From Lachnospiraceae bacterium (GTDB taxonomy: Bacteria > Bacillota > Clostridia > Lachnospirales > Lachnospiraceae): DNA of 5,137 bases. Positions 1 to 5,137 of the stretch are shown here, one piece after another. The stretch is from NCBI GenBank assembly GCA_022798035.1, contig JAAWLS010000183.1, positions 1 to 5,137 on the forward strand. The letters are read 5' to 3'. The notes under the pieces are model-generated. The model had not been told where the DNA came from. It searched no databases and saw only the letters and a list, made by a program, of their open reading frames with translations. Position 1 is the first letter of the stretch, and the number at the start of each line of letters is the position of its first letter. Made by a program: the position numbers and the translations under genes.

Positions 1-307
1 CGTCTCCGCCGCTGGAAAATCCCAGCGTTTTGTCCTCTACCTGAGATTTGGCGCTCAAAAATAAAATAGGGGTATTGCTGTCTTTGCGGATTTCCATACA
101 AGTCTGATAGCCGTTCATATTGGGCATCAGCACATCCAAAATTACCAAATCATATGTATTTTCCTGTACTTTCTGAAGGGCCTCCGCCCCGTCAGAAGCC
201 TCTTCCACCTCATAGCCTTCTCCTGACAGCAATATATTTACCACTTCCCGAATTTCATGATTGTCATCCACCATCAGAATCCGGGATATTTCATTTTCCA
301 TCATCAT
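1..307 (-). CDS. Response regulator, receiver domain (partial, C-terminus off the left edge)
   Basis: This is the first 102 codons of a two-component response regulator, a cytoplasmic protein phosphorylated by a partner histidine kinase. The translation shows a standard receiver domain: the acidic pair D14-D15 in ILMVDDN, the phospho-acceptor D58 in LVILDVLMPNMNG, and the switch Ser S85 in ILFLSAK. The conserved Lys (usually in a KPF motif) and the output domain lie beyond the window. The domain resembles the OmpR/PhoB winged-helix class, but that class is inferred because no DNA-binding part is seen. Three ATG codons stand in a row (307, 304, 301). The AAGGA site at about 317-313 best fits 307 or 304, and 307 is used here. 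It is divergent from the glycosylation operon, and its promoter lies next to TTAAGA repeats, which suggests autoregulation. Confidence 0.93.
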   Translation of the reverse strand, partial: MMMENEISRILMVDDNHEIREVVNILLSGEGYEVEEASDGAEALQKVQENTYDLVILDVLMPNMNGYQTCMEIRKDSNTPILFLSAKSQVEDKTLGFSSGGD

Positions 308-343
308 ACATTTCCTTTCGCATCTTTCATTCTGTCTACCGAC

Positions 344-371
344 ATTCTAGCATAGTTTCCCAAAAAATCAA
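344..371 (-). promoter_or_regulatory. Promoter of the response regulator gene (extended -10)
   Basis: Read on the minus strand, a TTGATT -35 box (371-366) and a TAGAAT -10 box (349-344) are separated by 16 bases. A TG at 352-351, one base before the -10, makes it an extended -10 promoter. Transcription would begin near 337, giving a short leader of about 30 bases before the start codon. The match to a SigA-type promoter is good but is judged by eye only. Confidence 0.6.
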
Positions 372-374
372 AAA

Positions 375-424
375 TTCTTAAGAATCTTTAAGATTTTCTT
401 TGGTGTTTTTTTAAGATTTTCTTT
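375..424. promoter_or_regulatory. Repeated TTAAGA boxes in the divergent promoter region (possible response-regulator operator)
   Basis: TTAAGA occurs at 378-383, 388-393 and 411-416. Spacings are 10 and 23 bases, about one and two helical turns, so the boxes fall on roughly one face of the DNA. A 15-base unit TTTAAGATTTTCTTT is repeated exactly at 387-401 and 410-424. Two boxes also have dyad symmetry: TTCTTAAGAA (375-384) and AATCTT-T-AAGATT (383-395). OmpR/PhoB-family regulators commonly bind direct repeats at about 10-11 base spacing. The left boxes lie just upstream of the regulator's own -35 box. The right copy abuts the rightward -10 box. Binding by the adjacent regulator is an inference. 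Confidence 0.5.
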
Positions 425-425
425 T

Positions 426-431
426 TATACT
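426..431 (+). promoter_or_regulatory. Candidate -10 box of the glycosylation operon
   Basis: TATACT is a near-perfect -10 hexamer facing the operon. There is no convincing -35 at 16-18 bases upstream; the nearest resemblance, TTGGTG at 400-405, has a spacer of 20. The third TTAAGA repeat (410-424) fills the spacer instead. A weak -35 with factor-binding repeats is compatible with a regulated promoter. The start would be near 438, giving a leader of about 75 bases in which I see no strong structure. Confidence 0.45.
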
Positions 432-502
432 AGAGAAAGTTTCTGGAAGCCCTTTATCAAGGAGTTTGCGCAGAACAACACCAAATTTATTTCATTTATT
501 TT

Positions 503-507
503 GGAGG
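503..507 (+). promoter_or_regulatory. Ribosome binding site that fixes the YfhO start
   Basis: GGAGG lies 5 bases before ATG 513. An upstream in-frame TTG at 501 would place the start codon against this Shine-Dalgarno sequence, with no comparable site before it, so the longer 894-residue reading is unlikely. Confidence 0.85.
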
Positions 508-512
508 AGACT

Positions 513-3185
513 ATGAATACCAGCAGATTTCAGAAAATTTTTCATACGCTTGTTTATCCGGCTCTTTTAGCTCTGTTTATTCTAGTCTGCGTATTTCTTA
601 TTCTGCCGGAGCAGAGTATTTTCGGCTCCGAGGGAGACTGGTTCAGCCAGCACGCTGCAGTGGCGGAACAATTTCGAAGTATTTTTTATGAAACGGGCCA
701 GATAGCTCCGGACATTTCCCCGGCAGGGGGAGGCAGCAACATATATGATTTTTCTTATTATGGACTTTTCCGTCCGGATGTTCTGCTGTCCTTTTTTCTT
801 CCTGACGTTCCGATGACGTACATTATTTCCATTTACGCCACTGTTTTGTGGATAGCCGGTGCAATTCTTTTTTACTGCTGGCTGAACAGACATTTGAGCC
901 TGCCCTTTTTGAGTTTTCTGGGAGGAATTCTCTATGCCTGTGCCTCCTGCTTTTACCATGGACACCATCAAATTATGTTTGTCAATTACATGCCCTTTCT
1001 CATCCTCGCTCTGTGGGGATTGGAACGGCTGCTGAGCCGGCAGAAACACGGTCTTCTGGTTCTGTCTTTGGTTCTTATCTATCTGCATAGTTATTACTTT
1101 GCACCTGCAGTCCTTGCCGTGCTCACGTTTTATTTTATTCACGCTCTGTACTTTAGCAGTAAAAAGGAAGCAGTAGAAAAAAACTGGAAATACTGGATTC
1201 GATTTTTATTTTCCATCGGTATTTCCGTCGGCATTTCCGCAATTTTACTTCTGCCCACAGGATTGGATTTGCTCTCTACCAAAAAAGATGCCGGAACGCC
1301 GGCTTCCCTGACAGAGATATTTTCCCTGGAATTTTCCATGGACTCTCTGCTGTATCGCCCTTACAGCTGTGGACTGACAATTCTCTGCCTGTACACACTG
1401 TTTCTGAGCATACGCCGCAGAAGCACCCGTCTTCTGTCCCTGGTTCTGCTTTTGTGCCTGACCGTCAACACTTGTTCTTATTTGCTAAGCGGACTTTTGT
1501 ACGTTCGCTACAAAGTGTTGATTCCCCTGGTTCCCCTTTTATTGCTGCTGTGCGCTCAGACACTGGAAGAGCTTTTTATGGGAAGGGAGAAACACAGTCT
1601 AATCTGCGGCTGCCTCTGCCTGATTCCCATTATATCTTCTGATAATTATGGGAATTTCATGTGGATTGACTTTATTTTAACTATTGTGTCGTTTCTGATA
1701 ATAGGCGCTTTCAAAAAATTTTTCATTAAAAAAGACTTTTTGGGAAAAACGGTCAACTTTGAACATACGGAATTTTCGACATCCATTTTCCGGCGCAAGA
1801 ACATTCTGCTTCCCATTTATCTGCTGCTGTGCCTGGCTCCGGCCTCTTTATCTGTCATTTTAGGACAGCAGGACAATTTTATTTCTGCTTCCGATACAAG
1901 ACAGCAGGTATTTTCTCAGAAAGAACTGAAGGCATTGAATCCCGACAAACGTTACCGTTTTGACTGCCTGACGGAACCTTATGCAAACGCAAACGTACTG
2001 TCTTTTCCGGGAATGGGAAGTACCACCATGTATTCTTCTGTTACAGACGTCAATTATGGGAATTTTTTCTATGAAGTGATGCGAAATCCCATCCGCATCC
2101 GCAACCGGGTTGCTTTGATGACAGACGCCAATCCCTTTTTTTCCTATCTGATGGGTATTCGCTACATACAGACAAAAGACTCTCATATTCCCTGGGGATA
2201 TGAACCTGTACTTCAAAAGGACAATATCCTTATTGCAGAAAACAAGCAGGTTCTTCCCACCGCCTATGTGAGTAACGCCCAGATGACGCAGAAAGAATAT
2301 GAGAAACTGAGTTTTCCCTATACATTAGAAGCCATTACCCGGTACACCATAACAGATTTCGAAGAGACAGAGACGATTTCTGCTGAAGATTTCCAAAAAG
2401 ATTCTTATATCACTGCCTGTACGTTTCAGGACCTGACAAATATCAAGATATCTGAATTGTTTGCCGATATCTCCAATACTGTTGTCTGGGAAGAGGACGA
2501 AAAAGGACGCACCTGTTCTTTTTCGGTAAAGGAAAAAACAAAACTGACGATTCCTCTTTCTGAACCTCTGCAGAATAAAATCCTCATCTGTACTTTTGGC
2601 GTAAAATCCAAAAACGGCAGTGAAGTAACCATAGATATCAATAAAATCCGAAACAAACTTTCCGGGAAAAATGCCCCTTATCCCAACCACAACGATGTTT
2701 TCACTTATCTGATTTCCTCTTATCAGGACATCAGCAAACTGAACATCACACTTTCTCCGGGAAAGTATACACTGTCAGATTTCCAGTTTTGGACCATGGA
2801 CACTTCCCACTGGGGAAATCCCGGTGTGGACACGGATTCCTTTCAGTACAAGGAGGGCAGCGCTCTTCTCCAAGGAACTGCCTGCCTGGAAAAAGATGGC
2901 TGCTTTGCCACCTCTTTTCCCTTCCGCAAGGGTTACAGAGTTCTGGTGGACGGCAAAGACGTTCCCATCTATCCAGTCAACACCGAATTTGTCGGATTTC
3001 CCCTGGAGGCAGGAACGCACGAGATTATTATCTCTTACACTCCGCCGGGTAAAACCGCCGGACTTTGGCTCAGTTCCATCTCCCTGCTTTTGCTTTTACT
3101 GGGAATGTTTTTGGAAAATTTTTTTCAAAAACGCATCCTGTATTCATTCCCTAAAAATAGAAATAGAAAAGAGGAATTGCTATGA
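513..3185 (+). CDS. YfhO-family membrane protein, probable GT-C glycosyltransferase
   Basis: The product is 890 aa. The start is the ATG at 513, preceded at 5 bases by GGAGG (503-507); an in-frame TTG at 501 overlaps that site and is rejected. One membrane span (about 13-31) is followed by an outer loop with a GT-C-like acidic site (GSEGDWFSQH, D42) and a GGGSN...YYGLFRPD segment (72-89). About ten more spans follow (104-123, 133-150, 158-173, 181-210, 232-250, 284-300, 308-330, 334-350, 362-400, 431-451). A roughly 400-residue extracytoplasmic region (452-850) ends in the YfhO signature FRKGYRVLVDGK (804-815), then VGFPLEAGTHEIIISYTPP (827-845), and a last span (853-868). In Bacillus subtilis, YfhO is the proposed transferase moving sugar from a lipid carrier onto lipoteichoic acid. 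The family is clear; donor sugar and acceptor here are unknown. D42 as catalytic residue is inferred. The stop overlaps the next start by 4 bases. Confidence 0.9.
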   Translation: MNTSRFQKIFHTLVYPALLALFILVCVFLILPEQSIFGSEGDWFSQHAAVAEQFRSIFYETGQIAPDISPAGGGSNIYDFSYYGLFRPDVLLSFFLPDVPMTYIISIYATVLWIAGAILFYCWLNRHLSLPFLSFLGGILYACASCFYHGHHQIMFVNYMPFLILALWGLERLLSRQKHGLLVLSLVLIYLHSYYFAPAVLAVLTFYFIHALYFSSKKEAVEKNWKYWIRFLFSIGISVGISAILLLPTGLDLLSTKKDAGTPASLTEIFSLEFSMDSLLYRPYSCGLTILCLYTLFLSIRRRSTRLLSLVLLLCLTVNTCSYLLSGLLYVRYKVLIPLVPLLLLLCAQTLEELFMGREKHSLICGCLCLIPIISSDNYGNFMWIDFILTIVSFLIIGAFKKFFIKKDFLGKTVNFEHTEFSTSIFRRKNILLPIYLLLCLAPASLSVILGQQDNFISASDTRQQVFSQKELKALNPDKRYRFDCLTEPYANANVLSFPGMGSTTMYSSVTDVNYGNFFYEVMRNPIRIRNRVALMTDANPFFSYLMGIRYIQTKDSHIPWGYEPVLQKDNILIAENKQVLPTAYVSNAQMTQKEYEKLSFPYTLEAITRYTITDFEETETISAEDFQKDSYITACTFQDLTNIKISELFADISNTVVWEEDEKGRTCSFSVKEKTKLTIPLSEPLQNKILICTFGVKSKNGSEVTIDINKIRNKLSGKNAPYPNHNDVFTYLISSYQDISKLNITLSPGKYTLSDFQFWTMDTSHWGNPGVDTDSFQYKEGSALLQGTACLEKDGCFATSFPFRKGYRVLVDGKDVPIYPVNTEFVGFPLEAGTHEIIISYTPPGKTAGLWLSSISLLLLLLGMFLENFFQKRILYSFPKNRNRKEELL

Positions 3186-3661
3186 ATGCATATGTGAAAA
3201 AGATGTTTAAAAAATTTCTGCCTATGGCAAATCGGAACTTCCTTCAGGAAGCCTTCAGCTATCTGCTGACCGGCGGAGCCACCACTTTTGTCAACTACAT
3301 AGTCTATCTGGCGCTGCTCCGCTCAAACTTCAACTATCTGGCTGCCAACACAGTGGCATGGATATTCGCCGTAACTTTCGCCTATATCAGCAACCGCATT
3401 TTTGTATTCCACTCGGACAATCAGGTGGGAAAAGAATTTATTTCTTTCATATCGCTGCGTTTTCTCACCTTACTTTTGGAAAATCTGCTCCTTATTCTGT
3501 TCATTCAGTATTGCAGTTTCCATCCTTTTGTATCAAAAATTGCCGTAAGTTTCGTGACGGTTGCCGCCAACTACGTTATCTGCAAATGGCAGATTTTCCG
3601 AAAACCGGCCAAATACAAACATTCTATCAAGCAGCAGGAAGGAGATGGCTTTCATGAATAA
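3182..3661 (+). CDS. GtrA/GtcA-family small membrane protein, putative polyprenyl-linked sugar flippase
   Basis: This 159-residue protein has the size and four-span layout of the GtrA family: spans near 23-45, 52-73, 88-109 and 115-135, with basic ends. Family-like motifs are YLLTGGATTFVNYIVY (27-42) in span 1, AYISNRIFVF (67-76) after span 2, and NYVICKWQIF (130-139) at the end of span 4. GtrA/GtcA proteins are thought to move undecaprenyl-phosphate-linked sugars from the inner to the outer membrane face; the family assignment is firm, the flippase role is from homologues. The ATG at 3182 overlaps the YfhO stop as ATGA and follows GAGGA (3171-3175) by 6 bases, so translational coupling is likely. 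Its position between a GT-C and a family 2 transferase gene fits the transport step. The stop lies inside the next gene. Confidence 0.9.
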   Translation: MNAYVKKMFKKFLPMANRNFLQEAFSYLLTGGATTFVNYIVYLALLRSNFNYLAANTVAWIFAVTFAYISNRIFVFHSDNQVGKEFISFISLRFLTLLLENLLLILFIQYCSFHPFVSKIAVSFVTVAANYVICKWQIFRKPAKYKHSIKQQEGDGFHE

Positions 3662-4580
3662 ACTCAGCATTATCGTACCTTGTTACAATGAAGAAGAAGT
3701 AATTTCCCGCTTTTACAAAGAGACCAACGAAGAAGTTCTCAAAATTCCGGATTTGGATTATGAATTTATTTTTATCGACGATGGAAGCAAAGACCACACA
3801 CTGGATATTTTACGGCTCCTCTGTTACCAGGATAAAAACTGCCACTATATCTCTTTTTCCCGCAACTTCGGAAAAGAAGCGGCTATGTATGCAGGTCTCA
3901 AACAGTCCTCCGGCGATTACTGCGTCATCATGGACGCCGATTTGCAGCATCCTCCCGCACTCTTGGCCCCCATGTACCGCGCACTAAGCCAGGAAGGCTA
4001 CGACTGCTGCGGCGGCAAACGCATTGGAAGAGACGGAGACGGCACTTTGCGGGGCCTGCTTTCCAGAAGCTTTTACCGTGTAATTCAGAAATTAACCCAC
4101 ATGAATATGGGGGACGGCAACGGAGATTTTCGTATGATGAACCGCACCATGGTGAACGCGATTCTGCAGATGAAAGAGTACAACCGCTACACAAAAGGGA
4201 TTTTTTCTTTCGTGGGATTTGAGACAAAGTGGATTGAATTCCAAAATGTACAGCGGGCTGCCGGAAAGACAAAGTGGAATCTGGGAAGTCTTTTCTCCTA
4301 CGCCTTTGACGGAATTCTCTCTTTTTCCACCGCACCTTTGAAACTGCCAGGAATTCTGGGCATTTTCCTGTTCCTGCTCTCCTGTTTTATGGGCGTTTTC
4401 GCATTAGTGCAGCAGATATTCTTCCATCACAGTATGGGCGGACTTTATGCCGTATCCTGCATCGTAATATTTTTAAGCAGCCTGCAGATGCTGATGGTCT
4501 TTATTCTGGGAGAATATCTGTCAAAAGATTATCTGGAAAATAAGAAACGTCCCATCTATATTGTCCGGGAACAAAATTAG
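3654..4580 (+). CDS. Family 2 glycosyltransferase of the DPM1/GtrB/CsbB type (putative undecaprenyl-phosphate glycosyltransferase)
   Basis: The 308-residue product has an N-terminal GT-A domain: SIIVPCYNEEE (5-15), IDDGS (41-45), and the metal/nucleotide-sugar site DADLQHPP (94-101). It also has GDFRMMNR (157-164), RYTKGIFSFVGFE (178-190) and RAAGKTKWN (201-209), all typical of polyprenyl-phosphate sugar transferases. Two C-terminal spans (about 233-256 and 265-288) and the tail GEYLSKDYLENKKRPIYIV (286-304) match GtrB/CsbB-like proteins. The enzyme should transfer a hexose or HexNAc from a nucleotide sugar to undecaprenyl phosphate on the cytoplasmic face; the sugar cannot be told from sequence. 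ATG 3654 is chosen because AAGGAG (3639-3644) sits 9 bases before it. An in-frame ATG at 3645 touches that site, and the frame's more upstream starts lie inside the GtrA gene. It overlaps that gene by 8 bases. Confidence 0.93.
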   Translation: MNKLSIIVPCYNEEEVISRFYKETNEEVLKIPDLDYEFIFIDDGSKDHTLDILRLLCYQDKNCHYISFSRNFGKEAAMYAGLKQSSGDYCVIMDADLQHPPALLAPMYRALSQEGYDCCGGKRIGRDGDGTLRGLLSRSFYRVIQKLTHMNMGDGNGDFRMMNRTMVNAILQMKEYNRYTKGIFSFVGFETKWIEFQNVQRAAGKTKWNLGSLFSYAFDGILSFSTAPLKLPGILGIFLFLLSCFMGVFALVQQIFFHHSMGGLYAVSCIVIFLSSLQMLMVFILGEYLSKDYLENKKRPIYIVREQN

Positions 4581-4639
4581 GGAAACACTCTCATCCCCGT
4601 ACCTTAGAAACGTGTTTTCACATACTTTGCTATTTTTTT

Positions 4640-4698
4640 ACAGAAACGGCATAGCCCACAAGCAGTAGCTGCTCACTGGCTATGCCGGATATTTCTGT
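4640..4698 (+). terminator. Long hairpin after the operon, probable terminator
   Basis: A perfect 10-bp stem CGGCATAGCC (4647-4656) / GGCTATGCCG (4678-4687) encloses an inner 5-bp stem AGCAG/CTGCT (4661-4665, 4669-4673) with a TAG loop. It is extended outward by ACAGAAA/TTTCTGT (4640-4646, 4692-4698) past a 4-base bulge. On the plus strand it is followed by U-rich but imperfect sequence (positions 4690-4706); on the minus strand the run is A-rich, so termination of the plus-strand operon is favoured. The missing clean U tract keeps confidence moderate. It could instead be a dispersed intergenic palindrome. Confidence 0.5.
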
Positions 4699-4728
4699 CT
4701 TCTTATACAGAACCTCTATTTTAAATAT

Positions 4729-5137
4729 CTAATTTTCTTTCCACGCTTTTACTTCTGTTCTAATCCAGTCTGCCCAGTCTTCGATTCCTTCTCCGTTTTT
4801 GGCAGAAATTGGAATAATTTTTATATCAGGATTTAATTTCTTTACTCTTTCCTTGCATGCTTCTAAGTCAAAGTCAAAGTAATCCATGGCGTCTATTTTA
4901 TTAATCAAGAGTACGTCACAGATACTGAACATCAGAGGATATTTCAGAGGTTTATCATCTCCCTCCGGTACACTCAGAATCATAGCGTTTTTGGAAGCCC
5001 CTGTGTCGAACTCTGCCGGGCAGACGAGATTTCCCACGTTCTCCAAAATAGCCAAATCAATCTCCTCTGTTCCAAGGCCTTTGATTCCCTGGCGGGTTAT
5101 ATCTGCATCCAGGTGGCACATTCCGCCGGTGTGAAGC
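4729..5137 (-). CDS. hypB: HypB, hydrogenase/nickel maturation GTPase (partial, N-terminus off the right edge)
   Basis: The last 136 codons of HypB, a cytoplasmic SIMIBI-class GTPase that works with HypA to deliver nickel to the large subunit of [NiFe] hydrogenase. Visible from N to C terminus: the metal-binding Cys-His in HTGGMCHLDAD, the ENVGNLVCPAEFD segment that follows the Walker B strand, and the family stretch SVPEGDDKPLKYPLMF. Next come NKID (guanine specificity), ISAKNGEG (G5) and a terminal WADWIRTEVKAW helix. The Walker A loop and any N-terminal His- or Cys-rich metal-binding region lie beyond the window. The stop codon is TAG at 4731-4729. The gene is convergent with the glycosylation operon and has no evident functional link to it. 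It implies a [NiFe] hydrogenase, or less likely another nickel enzyme, in this organism. Confidence 0.96.
   Translation of the reverse strand, partial: LHTGGMCHLDADITRQGIKGLGTEEIDLAILENVGNLVCPAEFDTGASKNAMILSVPEGDDKPLKYPLMFSICDVLLINKIDAMDYFDFDLEACKERVKKLNPDIKIIPISAKNGEGIEDWADWIRTEVKAWKEN

Noticed and set aside
154..381. 75-codon plus-strand open frame over the regulator gene start
   Set aside because: It is a Pro/Ser/His-rich shadow of the receiver domain and runs through the regulator's promoter.
501..512. TTG start giving an 894-residue YfhO protein
   Set aside because: The TTG overlaps the Shine-Dalgarno sequence that serves ATG 513, and it has no comparable site of its own upstream.
466..516. 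Possible 16-codon leader peptide starting at TTG 466 after AAGGAG (459-464) and ending over the YfhO start codon
   Set aside because: The TTG is only one base from the Shine-Dalgarno-like sequence, the peptide has no recognisable attenuator pattern, and no ATG is present.
582..1339. Open frames on the minus strand opposite the YfhO gene (582-1142 and 1139-1339)
   Set aside because: Their translations have no family features, and they lie antisense to a strongly supported membrane protein gene.
1644..2065. AATTATGGGAATTT repeated at 1644-1657 and 2052-2065, both encoding NYGNF
   Set aside because: There are only two short copies about 400 bases apart inside one coding region, one in a membrane-linked part and one in the outer domain. 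Coincidence is the simplest explanation.
3561..3653. Upstream extension of the family 2 glycosyltransferase by 31 residues
   Set aside because: The extra residues lie inside the GtrA gene, do not look like any glycosyltransferase N-terminus, and the clear AAGGAG site points to ATG 3654.
3928..4335. 135-codon open frame on the minus strand opposite the family 2 glycosyltransferase
   Set aside because: It is Arg/Ser/Cys-rich shadow sequence antisense to conserved motifs such as DADLQHPP.
513..4580. Phage serotype-conversion cassette (gtrA-gtrB-gtr type)
   Set aside because: The protein classes are related, but the large transferase comes first and is a YfhO protein. No integrase, attachment site or phage gene is present, and base composition does not visibly change.
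4581..4638. Stem GGAAACAC (4581-4588) / GTGTTTTC (4612-4619) followed by TTTTTTT (4633-4639) as the operon terminator
   Set aside because: The stem is AT-rich with a G-U pair and a 23-base loop, and the T run starts 13 bases after it. The hairpin at 4640-4698 is much stronger.

Overview
The window looks like chromosome of a low-to-mid GC Firmicute, most likely a gut-type Clostridium relative of the Lachnospiraceae kind. The grounds are strong GGAGG/AAGGAG ribosome binding sites, an extended -10 promoter, a HypB of clostridial style and a Gram-positive type YfhO protein. The genus cannot be fixed from the sequence alone. No tRNA, rRNA, CRISPR array, insertion sequence or phage gene is visible.

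Layout: (1) Positions 1-307, minus strand, hold the N-terminal receiver domain of a response regulator that runs off the left edge. (2) Positions 308-512 form a divergent regulatory region. It has a good extended -10 promoter for the regulator, a TATACT box facing right, and several TTAAGA-type repeats between them that look like binding sites for a response regulator. (3) Positions 513-4580, plus strand, form a tightly packed three-gene operon: a YfhO-family multi-membrane-span glycosyltransferase (890 aa), a GtrA/GtcA-family small membrane protein (159 aa) and a DPM1/GtrB/CsbB-type family 2 glycosyltransferase (308 aa). Their reading frames overlap by 4 and 8 bases. (4) Positions 4581-4728 are a convergent intergenic region with a long hairpin, probably a terminator. 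(5) Positions 4729-5137, minus strand, hold the C-terminal part of hypB, the GTPase for nickel insertion into [NiFe] hydrogenase.

The three operon genes match the complete parts list of a three-component extracytoplasmic glycosylation system. The family 2 enzyme would charge undecaprenyl phosphate with a sugar in the cytoplasm. The GtrA-like protein would help move the lipid-linked sugar across the membrane. The YfhO protein would transfer the sugar to an acceptor on the outside. In Bacillus subtilis and Listeria the equivalent parts (CsbB, GtcA/YngA, YfhO) glycosylate lipoteichoic acid. No acceptor-polymer gene lies in this window, so sugar and target are both unknown here. The neighbouring response regulator and the repeats suggest, but do not prove, that the module is under two-component control. 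HypB appears unrelated and simply converges on the operon.
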